This document shows, in pieces, positions 10,101 through 17,056 of a stretch of 26,229 nucleotides of DNA (the stretch's first letter is position 1; every line of letters starts with the position of its first letter). Under the pieces are notes generated by a model. The model did no database searches. It was not told the origin of the DNA and saw only the letters and a list, made by a program, of their open reading frames with translations. The position numbers were made by a program, and so were the translations under genes. The stretch is taken from the IMG/VR virus record IMGVR_UViG_3300006737_000164, positions 1 through 26,229 of that record; one strand, written 5' to 3'. This DNA is from a virus.

Positions 10101-11180
10101 ACCAGTTAAATATATATTTGCAAGGTTTGTACCTACTGCATCTGCTGTCCCTCCGTTATTTAAAACTGACTGTAAGTCTTGAGTACCAGCAGCAGTAGAA
10201 CTCCATTCCATTGCATTACCCGCTGCATTTATAGCTAATACTTGACCCGCTGTTCCTGAAGAACCAGTTACGTTATTACCAAGATATATTCTACTACCTG
10301 TGTCTATAGTTATTGCTGCATCTGTTTGTCCTGTGCCTAATCCAGCAAATTGATTGTTTCCATTAAAAGAGTTATTTCCTTGTGATATTATTCTTGACTC
10401 AACATCAAGATTTATATTTGAGCCTCCCGTTCCCGTTCCGTCTCCCGTCATGCTAAACCCTTGCATAAGAGCTACGTTTCCTGCTGTTAAAACTTCTTGA
10501 AATGTAGGTGTTGTATTTGTTGGTGCGGCTGACCATTCTAACCCATCAGCAGCAGCATTTACAGCTAAAAATTCTCCAGCTAATCCAAAGGTTCCGTCTA
10601 CGGTTAATTGCTGTTTAGAATAAAAGTTAACCGCATAAGCATTAGTTCCAGTTGGATCTCCTAAATCTAAATTGTTATTTATAGCGGCAGGACCAGCCCA
10701 TAAAAATGAAGTATATTCACTACCAGTTAAAGATCCTAATGTTAGAGCAGTATTAGTAAAGTTCATACTACTATCGTCCGCATTTAAGACTCTACCCGTT
10801 ACTGTGTTTCCTTGCGCTACAGTCTCGTCCCATGTTTGAAGACCAGATGCTGAAGAATATTCCAAACCTGTAGCTGTTGCATTAACAACTAAAACCTGAC
10901 CCGCAGTACCAAATGAACCATTAACGGTTATTTGGGTACTTGCGTCCAGTTCTAATGTTCCAGTTAAATCAATTGTACCAGTGAGGTTTATATCCTCAAT
11001 GGCAGTATCTCCTGTTGTAAGTACAGATTGCAAATCTTGCAATACAGTTCCTGCGGCAAGGAGGTCGCTGACTAAAAAAGTTACTGTCTTATTGTTATCA
11101 CTTACGTCCGTTGCTATTAGTAAATCACTTGCATTAGGAGTGACCGTTGGATAAGCAGTCGTATTTTTTATTTTAGCCAT
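4146..11180 (-). CDS. Giant tail fibre / adhesin with YadA-like head repeats
   Basis: The 2344-residue protein is rich in Thr, Ser, Gly, Asn and Val and nearly free of Lys and Arg, typical of beta-structured fibres. The N-terminus (SDLLIATDVSDNNKTVTFLV, residues ~19-38) resembles the virion-docking start of the fibre at 16332-17054. A first block (about 90-420) repeats GTAGQVLxxNAxxxGLEWS four times. The middle (about 450-1750) repeats a module with a KFLKGDGTW signature at least five times, plus GKFLSTAGWTT twice. The last ~400 residues (about 1914-2311) hold some 23 xxIAIGxxAL-type repeats, the left-handed beta-roll of trimeric autotransporter heads. The C-terminus (TWEVRINGVNYLIPIV) may be a trimerisation cap. 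It probably forms long host-binding trimers. It lies 17 bases after the upstream gene. Confidence 0.85.
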   Translation of the reverse strand: MAKIKNTTAYPTVTPNASDLLIATDVSDNNKTVTFLVSDLLAAGTVLQDLQSVLTTGDTAIEDINLTGTIDLTGTLELDASTQITVNGSFGTAGQVLVVNATATGLEYSSASGLQTWDETVAQGNTVTGRVLNADDSSMNFTNTALTLGSLTGSEYTSFLWAGPAAINNNLDLGDPTGTNAYAVNFYSKQQLTVDGTFGLAGEFLAVNAAADGLEWSAAPTNTTPTFQEVLTAGNVALMQGFSMTGDGTGTGGSNINLDVESRIISQGNNSFNGNNQFAGLGTGQTDAAITIDTGSRIYLGNNVTGSSGTAGQVLAINAAGNAMEWSSTAAGTQDLQSVLNNGGTADAVGTNLANIYLTGNGDATASATNGLLTVESGSLSLEDTELFLDGDVGTAGQVLISGGANAGPSWSNAGTGTGTVESVSVTDSTYLDLSVSNPTDFPDVTASLITNGLAGGLATEYYDGSGAFSVPVGSDWNLSFSKTGTPASASNLSSTGSTGYVTATGVGTQSSSGSGLLVNITAVAGEVTVIDALGGSPTGYSVGDVITVIQGGSSDDATFEIASVTTNTVGLTNTDGTRSSTVNIDAGSNIAMTVDASNDLTLSSSAGGGSVSSVALTSTNLTVTGSPITTSGTLTVEIPTSGVVAGSYTSANVTVSDRGIVTAISNGSTDYQLGAGPGITNSIISQGNTGTNYTPGIYQTTSSGNGRGFTVNVVSVGGNGDITAFSTVQSGSGYVDSEVITVTGGDGNATFAVGTVPVANQIVLSGNGTDDVVTLTGTGGTTITTTANGITIDSATASGLTSFGIATDPTSNTGTIDVTNNTLTFTEQINTIDTVDYRYIGLDISGTNILTAGLTASTAGLDGTTVSQSYLRADNTWAIPPNTEYSVFSGAASTPLPNGTNGTVGLVPQPLAASNDYNKFLKGDGTWGTPSGSGTLTGVSVTAPLTVDSTTDPAIPALNINDFTGPDVSTSTNGSKGTVPTPLVADDGKFLSTAGWTTAPGQVYTSTDPIDINATTNVVSLNYNDSPNNLIMTAADALITGWSDEGYMLISKNSSQFPNDDVTRLTLNSVAKSVIYNSGIEVTDNTTTANVQIGKNFPNYLGNTPKGKIKFVDSAGIDVTVTSPTSPSIDPIINFGLSAFTGPTATAAGTIGAVPAPLSSYFGTGRFLKVDGTWEVNNSYFAWKFGSDGTQSLGVLDGVAVNWVGGTGVTTSATAPAGFNPGKVTINLDDFTAPDVPGGNPGLKGAVPAPQVADDGKFLSTAGWTTMAGGGTVTSVSGTLPIQVDNTTNPAIPAVSVNTFTGATSAPADGTKGAVPAPLAASQDYDKFLKGDGTWSTVTTSFSFDISDNVPATQTITDGNTITFSGGTDITSAVSATDTVTFSHDTITRTDTASTATPGQGGSFSVIKDITSSAQGHITAADVVTVTLPNSDDYQDWTLAGDQGNNHTISSNDTVTMNGFGGITVALTSNPTPDAVNISLQAFSGASSGTNGVAGGVPIPLGQGLNTDYDKFLKGDGTWATPATSYSWSADADNSAGVSINDAGQVKWVGGVGVNTTIATGSPNTITTDLDVSKLTQSTVTGNDFIAGEETTTNTTVKFKISDLPFTNNSGTVSSVGITADNAAGTGITTTGSFTFSGGTLITTSVTGNTVTFNQSTVTRTNSTSSSSIVVGGNFTAIDSITSNGTGHITAVNTKTVTLPSAYQGATNSADGVSGFVPQPISSTDDQTKYLKGDGTWSLDGLVTSIVAGTGITVSGATGNVTVNAANNGTVTSVNLTGNTGTGSAITSSGTFDIDGITSASAGATTDHFNGISTTASGFNLDIKGFAIPDENEYWVYRANDQTGSSAMGLEKSILYGYDDTYKSLAIANNEVAKEGYTLVLGASKNSRAYIFNAGNTTYRWSNVDAAGTTDSSTNSIFIGANAGAAAASNTDNIGIGSNALLASTNGASNIALGTDSGKALLAGARNILIGKSAGQSLAAADDNIAIGELSLSTANSADADQNIALGKNTLSTLTSGARNIAIGHQALADGVLVQTDNIFMGYQAGMESFGGADIGIGYQALLYGSNSTPNVNTNEETGRVAIGYKALAGGSGTAVQGVGNVALGGHAGEFNATSVVGGAVYVGYYAGNNTNGITTAGFGQVAIGYNAMKFTVPSQSIAIGYLAMEDAASPTIGGESHVAIGKGAMRTATVTGNNNIAIGTDANTNTVNVVSAVISLGYQSKAKGSCTIAIGCQASAGDGAASTDSIAIGNDANTAGTKSISIGRNASTTGAQSISLGDNAQVIDDYSVAIGAGASTNAANQLAFGTAAQNLGSIVTQTITPNKTWEVRINGVNYLIPIVAAP
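4246..5440 (-). repeat. About 23 YadA-head-like IAIGxxA protein repeats
   Basis: Within the giant fibre, units such as NIAIGSNAL, NILIGKSAG, NIALGKNTL, RVAIGYKAL, QVAIGYNAM, SIAIGYLAM, NIAIGTDAN, SISIGRNAS and SVAIGAGAS recur at intervals of roughly 14-30 residues. This [NS]-[IV]-[AS]-[IL]-G-x-x-A pattern is that of the trimeric autotransporter adhesin head. The DNA of the units has diverged, so these are protein repeats and not recent DNA duplications. Confidence 0.8.
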
Positions 11181-11197
11181 ATTGCGACATTTTTAAT

Positions 11198-11470
11198 TTA
11201 CTTGGTTTCTACTTTTTTTAATTCAGGAGCCTCTTTGCTTTCTTCTTCCTTTTCGGAAATTTCTCCTGTTTCTAAATTGATTGTTACGTCTTTTCCGTAT
11301 TTATCCATTAGCTCTTTTTCTTTCTCACCAAATTGAGATTTTATCATCTCTATTGATTCCATTATTTTACTTTGCTGTAAAACAGTGTTTCCCAGCTCTA
11401 ATTTAGCTGTGTTAAAATCTTTTTGTAAGTTCTGTAAATTTGCTAACTCGTCTTTAGTTAATTTTTTCAT
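11198..11470 (-). CDS. Coiled-coil protein of unknown function before the giant fibre
   Basis: The 90-residue protein is strongly helical: heptad-like hydrophobic spacing runs from residue ~8 to ~52, followed by a short T-I-N-L-E-T-G-E-I strand pair and an acidic, lysine-rich tail (EKEEESKEAPELKK). It sits 17 bases before the giant fibre start and has its own candidate promoter 28 bases upstream. The place and size would suit a fibre assembly chaperone or a linker subunit, but this is inference only; no family is recognised. Confidence 0.72.
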   Translation of the reverse strand: MKKLTKDELANLQNLQKDFNTAKLELGNTVLQQSKIMESIEMIKSQFGEKEKELMDKYGKDVTINLETGEISEKEEESKEAPELKKVETK

Positions 11471-11498
11471 TTAATTATATTTAAAGGTTAATAAAACA

Positions 11499-11506
11499 CA
11501 AAGATA
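11499..11506 (-). promoter_or_regulatory. Candidate -7 promoter box (TATCTTTG)
   Basis: Minus-strand TATCTTTG, 28 bases before the ATG of the coiled-coil gene. It would give that gene and the giant fibre their own transcript. The 56-base gap is otherwise AT-only, with a 14-base self-complementary AATAAATATTTATT next to the box. Confidence 0.5.
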
Positions 11507-11526
11507 ATAAATATTTATTTATATAA

Positions 11527-12402
11527 TTATGTTGGAACATTAGTGCTCCAAGTTGGGCTGTTAACTCCTGTACCTGTAAATCCATTACCCGAACTATCAG
11601 TGTATGATGTTCCTGTTCCTTCATTAAATCTCCACCAACCTAAAAGACTTGAAGACTCGTCATAGTTTCCGTTATTTGAACTTATATCAAAAGGAGATCC
11701 TGAGTTATATACCGCTGTTATATTTGATTGGTCTAAATCAGTATTCCATATAGCGCAATTATTTAATTCTCCATGCCAGTAGTTTCCACTTAGGCCATTT
11801 GCTCTATTCCACCAGCCTATTTGAGATGTTCCGCTATAAGTTAAGGTTACGTTTTGATTACCTGAGTAAGTAATACCAGAAACAGCTACACCATTTTTAT
11901 AAAACTTCCAAGTGCTTCTTGTTAAACTTGGCATAACAAAAGCAACGTGATACCATTGTCCTGTTGCTATTGTGCTATTTGGTGTACGCCCAGTATTCCG
12001 ATTGTTTGATCCTGATCCTGCAAAACCTTGATTTAAACCCATTACATGAATTACCATATGACCAAATTTACCAATAATAATTTGTATTCCATAATAGTTT
12101 AGCGTGTTGCTAACCCCAAGAGAGAAAATCTGATGAGAATGATTATCAAAGGAATCTATATATATCCAGCCAGCATATGTATATCCTGTACTGTTAAATT
12201 GAGTAGTTGTTGGGTTTAAAAGAGAGCTTGTTTGTGTTCCTAACGCAGCATACTGACTTGATCCGTTAAGATCTATTGAATAATCAACTGCAAATCCTGA
12301 GGGTATAGTTATTGAGTTTATACTTGCTATTGCAGTCTTTTCTTTACCATTAACACCACTAATTACATTTAGTTCTACGCCATTGATTCCTGCTAATGAC
12401 AT
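11527..12402 (-). CDS. LamG / concanavalin A-like lectin-fold tail protein
   Basis: The 291-residue protein has a short N-terminal part (about 1-36) and then a LamG-type jelly roll. Seen markers are VDYSIDLNGSSQYAAL at about 39-54, TYAGWIYIDSF, a HQIFSLG strand, GQWYHVAFVMPS with the following WKFYKNGVAVSG (the usual W-x-H-V-A-x-V ... x-Y-x-N-G-x), and the closing NCAIWNTDL-x-x-S-x-I-T-A-V-Y-N-S-G and SLLGWWRFNEGTG. Such domains bind glycans, so it is likely a host surface-binding tail protein. One base separates its start from the stop of the preceding fibre gene, so they are co-expressed. I see no catalytic residues of glycoside hydrolases. Confidence 0.82.
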   Translation of the reverse strand: MSLAGINGVELNVISGVNGKEKTAIASINSITIPSGFAVDYSIDLNGSSQYAALGTQTSSLLNPTTTQFNSTGYTYAGWIYIDSFDNHSHQIFSLGVSNTLNYYGIQIIIGKFGHMVIHVMGLNQGFAGSGSNNRNTGRTPNSTIATGQWYHVAFVMPSLTRSTWKFYKNGVAVSGITYSGNQNVTLTYSGTSQIGWWNRANGLSGNYWHGELNNCAIWNTDLDQSNITAVYNSGSPFDISSNNGNYDESSSLLGWWRFNEGTGTSYTDSSGNGFTGTGVNSPTWSTNVPT

Positions 12403-12403
12403 A

Positions 12404-13417
12404 TTAAGATAGCGTTATAAATGTATAGTCTGGGTTAAAAAATACTTGCCCATTGGTAGAATCAAGTAATTGACCCACTATCCTTACCACATCACCTGTA
12501 CCACTTGGTGGTTCTGGGTGCAAATTACCCGCATTTGTAGAAAGATAAAGAATATCACCATCGTTACCTAAATCTGTTAAAGTAACTATACCTCTTGTTA
12601 ACATACCTACCGTAGAGGCCGATCCATTACCTAAAGCAACCGCTAAAGTACCTGATGCGGTTGATACGGCGTCTGCATCAGACGCTATCCAATCTCCTCC
12701 TGAGTAAACATATACCTTGCCTTTTACTACAGTTCCAGCTCCAAAAAATACTCTTTCACCCTGAAAATCTACAGATGTTGAAGAAGTTTTAGTTAATGTT
12801 GTATTACTATTCCACGTTCCTGTGGTTACAGTTCCTGTAGTTGCTAAATTAGATAATGAAGTTACTGCTGTTGAATCAAAACCTATTGTTCCTGAACCTG
12901 TAATTGTTCCACCAGTAATTGGTGATGATGTCGCTACTGATGTAACTGTTCCAACATTTTGAGTTATTGTTGTCCACTCCATTCCTGAAGCAACACTTTT
13001 TAAAAACTTACCAGTTCCTGAGTCACCGTCTATTTGAATATTTCCAGTAGCTGACATAAGAATATCCGAGCCATTTTCCATGTTTAACTCACCACCTAAT
13101 TGAATATCACTATCATAAATAGAAGTTCCAACAGTTAATGCAGAAGTTATTGTTACTCCATTATTTGTTGTTTCAAGCTTTTTAGAGTTATCAAAATAAA
13201 GTTCTACAGAGCCATTTTCAGTAGCGTTAACCATTAACTCATTTATCGCTGCATTATATACTCTAAATTGATTTGTACAAAGTCTTAACCCACCGCTTCC
13301 TGAATCTTCAATATAACTATGGCTACCATCATGATATATTTGTAAATCTTGACCATTTCCAAACTGTAACTTTGCGTTATCAGAAAAATTAGAAGTTTGA
13401 ATAAAATTTATAGGCAT
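12404..13417 (-). CDS. Tail fibre protein
   Basis: The 337-residue, beta-rich protein begins MPINFIQTSNFSDNAKLQFG, nearly the same opening as the next fibre upstream (MPINFLQN...), so both probably use this end to dock on the same virion part. LQIYHDGSHSYI follows (residues ~26-37), a phrase common in marine phage fibres as I recall. Later come GTGKFLKSVASGMEWTT, related to the KFLKGDGTW modules of the giant fibre, and TVTSVATSSPITGGTITGSG. The C-terminal part (about 210-337) has SVDFQGERVFFGAG and GDVVRIVGQLLDSTNGQVFF, resembling a knob. A candidate promoter and a large hairpin lie just upstream. Confidence 0.8.
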   Translation of the reverse strand: MPINFIQTSNFSDNAKLQFGNGQDLQIYHDGSHSYIEDSGSGGLRLCTNQFRVYNAAINELMVNATENGSVELYFDNSKKLETTNNGVTITSALTVGTSIYDSDIQLGGELNMENGSDILMSATGNIQIDGDSGTGKFLKSVASGMEWTTITQNVGTVTSVATSSPITGGTITGSGTIGFDSTAVTSLSNLATTGTVTTGTWNSNTTLTKTSSTSVDFQGERVFFGAGTVVKGKVYVYSGGDWIASDADAVSTASGTLAVALGNGSASTVGMLTRGIVTLTDLGNDGDILYLSTNAGNLHPEPPSGTGDVVRIVGQLLDSTNGQVFFNPDYTFITLS

Positions 13418-13433
13418 GAAAAATAGATTTTTA

Positions 13434-13441
13434 CAAATATA
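13434..13441 (-). promoter_or_regulatory. Candidate -7 promoter box (TATATTTG)
   Basis: On the minus strand this reads TATATTTG, matching the Bacteroidetes TAnnTTTG consensus, with 16 bases to the ATG of the 337-residue fibre gene. No clear TTG at the -33 position is seen; the upstream DNA is AT-rich and forms a hairpin. Confidence 0.5.
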
Positions 13442-13482
13442 CGAATTATATTAAAAGATATTTCTTTTAATATAACTCGTAT
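13439..13482. terminator. Long hairpin between two fibre genes (probable terminator)
   Basis: A 13-bp perfect inverted repeat (TTATATTAAAAGA / TCTTTTAATATAA) with a 4-base loop is extended, after one A-C mismatch, by six more pairs (ATACGA / TCGTAT). It starts 12 bases after the stop of the 801-residue fibre gene and overlaps the promoter box of the next gene. The stem is AT-rich and the following T-run is short, so termination may be partial or the hairpin may serve RNA processing or stability. Confidence 0.55.
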
Positions 13483-13494
13483 ATGTAATCGTGA

Positions 13495-15900
13495 TTAAAG
13501 TACCTCAGTCACCAATACTTTAAGAACCCCTGTTCCTAAAGTTGCTGCTGTTTTAAGAGTAACATTATCAACATCAGTATGAATTACCTCTACAAATTGT
13601 TGTTCATATGGACTTGCATTATCATAAACATACACCATAACGTCTCTTGTGTTAAGGTTATGATTTATTGTAAATGGTCCTGCTCCTGTAATTGTAGTTT
13701 TAAAGTTATAGTTTGTACTAATACAAGAAGCTACAGCTGAACAGAAATCTGTAATTTGTGACGCTGGTATTGCAATTGCTTGTTCTGATAAAGAAGTAAG
13801 TAAACCTTTTGCAGTAACTGTTGCGCTTAAAGATTTTGTTACACCTCCTACTGAGCCTGCACTTACACCAGTGTTTTTTAATTGTGTCCAACCATTAGCA
13901 GTAACTTGGAAGTTTGCACTATCAAATCCAGCCACACCTTTTTCGGTACCTCCATCTGTTGATCCTGCACCTGCAATATTTGCGTCTTGTATTACAATAG
14001 TATATTTTGTAGCTGCTGGATTAGAAGATGCTGTAATTGATTCATTAGCAAAAATTAAATCTCCTACCTCTACTGTAACAACAGAACCATTAAAAGAAAT
14101 ATTTCCGTCAGTTGTTACAACGTAATAGTCACCTGTATCAGCCGCAATGTTACTTGATCCTGCTATTGCTGGAGAGTTTGTAGATGCGTTATAACCTCCT
14201 TGGAATACACCAACTCCAGCTACTAATGACTGAACTTGTCCTAAGTTAACACCATCTGTTCCACTTGTACCTGTTGCAACATCTAATAGTTTGTTTCCAC
14301 CAAGGTCTACATCTGCTTCAGCATCTCCAAACTGATTTAAATGAATATCATCTATATCAATCTTTTTATTACCAGAACTATTAATGATTAATTCATCTGT
14401 TGCTGCTGCCGAAGTAATTGTAGTTAATTCGTTCAAATCAAGACTTACTGTTACTGTACCTCCAGACTCTGCTGTGTCTATACCAGTTGAACCAGCAACT
14501 GTCGCTGTGCTTCCGTTTGAAATTGTAGAAGTACCACTGTCCCCTGCTAAAGTCCAAGAAGACATTGATCCTGTCCCTCCAGTATATGCTACAGTTACAC
14601 CTCCAGCGCCATCACCAGTTGCAGATATGTTTGATCCTGCTGTAATTGTAATAGTACCATTATTTGCTATAGTAGAATTACTTCCTCCTGAAGAACCTGC
14701 TAATGTTATACTATTAAATGGTAGTGAGTTAGTAATTGTTAAGTCATCAGTTGCTCCTGCTGCTGTTGTAATACCAGTTCCTCCAAGGAAAGAAGCGGTT
14801 TGTCCTGATGATATTGTTTGAGTTGTTCCTCCTCCATCTCCAGCTAATGACCAAGAACCATAATTATCAAAAGACCCCATTGTTATGGTTTCTACATTGA
14901 TTGCTGTAACGTGACCTGTTGCGTTAGTAGTTATTGAGTCAACCTTTGTAAATGTTCCTCCAGAACCTACTGTGTCTGTGCTTGTAGTATCACTTCTTGA
15001 TGTACTATCATGATTTACAGTTACAGTTCTTGATGATTCAACACTTGTTAAATATGTTCCACCAGCAATATCTACGGTTTCACCATTTCCAACACTTGAG
15101 CTTCCACTATCTCCTTGAATTGTCCAGCTGTTCATTGATCCCGTACCTCCTGTATAAGAAATTGTTACCGCTCCTGATGAAGCACTAACTGCAATAGGAG
15201 AAGACCCAGATAAAGAAGTAACCCCAGTGTTTGTAATAGTTAATGTGTTTGGAGTGCCTGATGCTACTGCGGTGCTAATTCCAGTACCACCTGTAAAGTC
15301 TACTCTAAGTCCATCTGTTATATCTACAGTTGTTGCATTGTCTCCTTCTAAACTCCATGAAGTATATGCTCCTGCTGGTGTAGCCCAAACATTATCCCCT
15401 CTAAGGAATGTGGTTGCACTTGGTGATCCTGAAGCTGATAAGTCAATAGTTCCCATTGTAACAGCACCAGTTGCAGCCGAGTTTTGAGTACCTGCCGAAA
15501 CAAAGGTTCCGTTAGTGTTTGTAAATGTAGCAACACCAACATTATCTGTACCACTTGAAGCAGCTGTTATAACACCCTGTGCATTTACTGTTACTGTTGC
15601 ATTAGTGTATTGCGCTGCGGTAACCCCAGAAGCTGGCATATCTACAGATATGGTACCACTTGTAGTTACAGGCGTGCTTCCTACTGTAAAATAATTACTT
15701 GATATACCTACTGATGTAACCGACCCAACTGTTTTCCAGCTATTAGATCCTGTATGATAATGTAAAGTATTATCATTAGATTTGTAGATTAATTGTCCCT
15801 CACCAGATAAGCCCGAAGGTAATGTTAATGAGTTCTCTACTTTAAAATTTTGTAGCTCGGTATTATTGAGCGATACATTTTGTAAAAAATTAATAGGCAT
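13495..15900 (-). CDS. Large tail fibre protein with repeated beta modules
   Basis: The 801-residue protein opens MPINFLQNVSLNNTELQNFK, sharing its docking end with the 337-residue fibre. Its centre holds four copies of a ~32-residue unit of the form SWxLxGDxGxxxxISxGxxxxxxGGTGI (about residues 178, 255, 345 and 450), plus one TFLRGDNVWATPAG unit. A switch region DGVNLGQVQSLVAGVGVFQGGY (near 560) leads to a C-terminal part that ends in a TINHNLNTRDVMVYVYDN domain with a closing LKVLVTEVL. A similar terminal domain closes the fibre at 16332. Fibre trimers for host recognition are the likely role. Its stop is followed by a long hairpin. Confidence 0.82.
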   Translation of the reverse strand: MPINFLQNVSLNNTELQNFKVENSLTLPSGLSGEGQLIYKSNDNTLHYHTGSNSWKTVGSVTSVGISSNYFTVGSTPVTTSGTISVDMPASGVTAAQYTNATVTVNAQGVITAASSGTDNVGVATFTNTNGTFVSAGTQNSAATGAVTMGTIDLSASGSPSATTFLRGDNVWATPAGAYTSWSLEGDNATTVDITDGLRVDFTGGTGISTAVASGTPNTLTITNTGVTSLSGSSPIAVSASSGAVTISYTGGTGSMNSWTIQGDSGSSSVGNGETVDIAGGTYLTSVESSRTVTVNHDSTSRSDTTSTDTVGSGGTFTKVDSITTNATGHVTAINVETITMGSFDNYGSWSLAGDGGGTTQTISSGQTASFLGGTGITTAAGATDDLTITNSLPFNSITLAGSSGGSNSTIANNGTITITAGSNISATGDGAGGVTVAYTGGTGSMSSWTLAGDSGTSTISNGSTATVAGSTGIDTAESGGTVTVSLDLNELTTITSAAATDELIINSSGNKKIDIDDIHLNQFGDAEADVDLGGNKLLDVATGTSGTDGVNLGQVQSLVAGVGVFQGGYNASTNSPAIAGSSNIAADTGDYYVVTTDGNISFNGSVVTVEVGDLIFANESITASSNPAATKYTIVIQDANIAGAGSTDGGTEKGVAGFDSANFQVTANGWTQLKNTGVSAGSVGGVTKSLSATVTAKGLLTSLSEQAIAIPASQITDFCSAVASCISTNYNFKTTITGAGPFTINHNLNTRDVMVYVYDNASPYEQQFVEVIHTDVDNVTLKTAATLGTGVLKVLVTEVL

Positions 15901-15925
15901 TGTTCTTTTCTTTTTTTATTTTAAT

Positions 15926-16321
15926 TTATAATTTATAAGTTAAGCTTAATTTTAGCTCTCCTTCATAATCTTCGTTTTCTAAGTCCATTAGGTAAGATGG
16001 TTCTATGTATAATTCATTCCATACATTAAGAGAATAACCTACTCCCAAAGATACATTTTCTTCTTCTGTTGTAATTAAGCCATATGCAAATAGCTTTTCT
16101 CCTAAAGAGTATCTTGCTGCTAAATCATACTCTTCTCCGTTCATCATTATCCCTACACTAATCTTGTCAAAAGAGTACATTACTCCAATGTTATCAGTTA
16201 AGTTGTCTAAACTCATTTCTTCTCCGTCTGCTGGCTCGCTTATCATGCTTGTTACCATAAATTGTGCCGAAGCAAAAATTGTCATTAAACTTAATACTGA
16301 TGTTAAAAATATTTTTTTCAT
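15926..16321 (-). CDS. Small secreted beta-rich protein, possible outer-membrane barrel
   Basis: I start the gene at the ATG giving MKKIFLTSVLSLMTIFASAQ, a textbook signal peptide with an A-S-A cleavage site before QFM; a longer in-frame reading from 16366 would put 15 polar residues before it and run into the neighbour. The mature part is about 111 residues with alternating hydrophobic positions: NIGVMYSF, KISVGIMMN, YDLAARYSL, LFAYGLIT, VSLGVGYSL, LYIEPSYLM, and a terminal ELKLSLTYKL. That is the pattern of outer-membrane beta-strands, though with only about eight strands. Within a fibre operon it could alter the host surface or be a virion component. No family is certain. Confidence 0.68.
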   Translation of the reverse strand: MKKIFLTSVLSLMTIFASAQFMVTSMISEPADGEEMSLDNLTDNIGVMYSFDKISVGIMMNGEEYDLAARYSLGEKLFAYGLITTEEENVSLGVGYSLNVWNELYIEPSYLMDLENEDYEGELKLSLTYKL

Positions 16322-16331
16322 TTTGTTTTTT

Positions 16332-17054
16332 TTAGTTAAAAAATGCTTTTCCTGTGTGCGCGCCATTAAAAGTTATTGTTACCTCATTCAAACTATCATA
16401 CACTACATCTCCGTATACTATTTCTGTTGAACTGTTAACTACACTAACAGAAGGATACTTATTTAAATTATGTGTTACCACCCAAGTAGCTGAAGCTACG
16501 TCTTGTGAAAAAACAAAATTTTTGTCTCCTGTACTGCTTGACGCATACTGGAGCAAAGATATGAAATAATCTTTATTGTTAATTAAGCTTCCTGTGCTGG
16601 CCTGTAGGGTTACAGAAATATCATAAAAATTTGGCTCTTGCGCGTCTTGTGTTACACTATTCCATGTGTATATACCAAACTTTGATGGATCATCAGCTTG
16701 TGATATTACTACGCTTGATCCAACTAATGGTACTGAATAATAAGATGATACGTCTATGGTTGATGCTAACTGAAATTTACTTATCATAAAACTACTTATA
16801 GAATTAAAAGCTGGGCTTCCTATATTAGATGTTGAAAAAGAAATAGTTCCTGGATCTCTTGTTTGACCTGCTAACCAGTTTTGAAATCTATACTTTAATG
16901 CATTAACCTCTATTTTATTAAAGGTGTTTAAAAATATTGCAACAGCATCAGCACTAAAGTTTTTTGTTTGACCGTCATTTACCATGTCAGAACCTATCCA
17001 CTTATCTGATCCTACTACTACATTTTGTAATGGATAACTAACAATTCTTGACAT
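16332..17054 (-). CDS. Tail fibre or fibre-adaptor protein
   Basis: The 240-residue protein begins with a docking-like motif (VVGSDKWIGSDMVNDGQTKN, residues ~13-32) comparable to the opening of the giant fibre (SDLLIATDVSDNNKTVTF). A beta-rich middle part follows (TISFSTSNIGSPAF ... YGIYTW-like). The last ~55 residues form the fibre end domain ATWVVTHNLNKYPSVSVVNS ... VYDSLNEVTITFNGAHTGKA, also found at the end of the 801-residue fibre. It starts two bases after the holin-type gene's stop side, in one tightly spaced transcript, and ends just before the secreted protein gene. Confidence 0.78.
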   Translation of the reverse strand: MSRIVSYPLQNVVVGSDKWIGSDMVNDGQTKNFSADAVAIFLNTFNKIEVNALKYRFQNWLAGQTRDPGTISFSTSNIGSPAFNSISSFMISKFQLASTIDVSSYYSVPLVGSSVVISQADDPSKFGIYTWNSVTQDAQEPNFYDISVTLQASTGSLINNKDYFISLLQYASSSTGDKNFVFSQDVASATWVVTHNLNKYPSVSVVNSSTEIVYGDVVYDSLNEVTITFNGAHTGKAFFN

Positions 17055-17056
17055 TT

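Noticed and set aside
5116-10182. Several plus-strand open frames of 60-190 codons opposite the giant fibre
   Set aside because: They are antisense shadows of a low-complexity gene lacking stop-forming codons on the other strand. Their proteins are Val/Pro/Ser-rich mirror images of the fibre repeats and have no leaders.
13871-15487. Plus-strand open frames opposite the 801-residue fibre
   Set aside because: Same effect: composition shadow of the Thr/Ser/Gly/Val-rich fibre.
4146-15900. Diversity-generating retroelement targeting the fibres
   Set aside because: No reverse transcriptase or template repeat is visible in the window; the fibre repeats are diverged protein modules. Genes outside the window cannot be excluded.
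16322-16366. Longer N-terminus for the secreted protein
   Set aside because: It would bury the signal peptide 15 residues inside and overlap the fibre gene; the ATG at 16321 gives a standard signal peptide.
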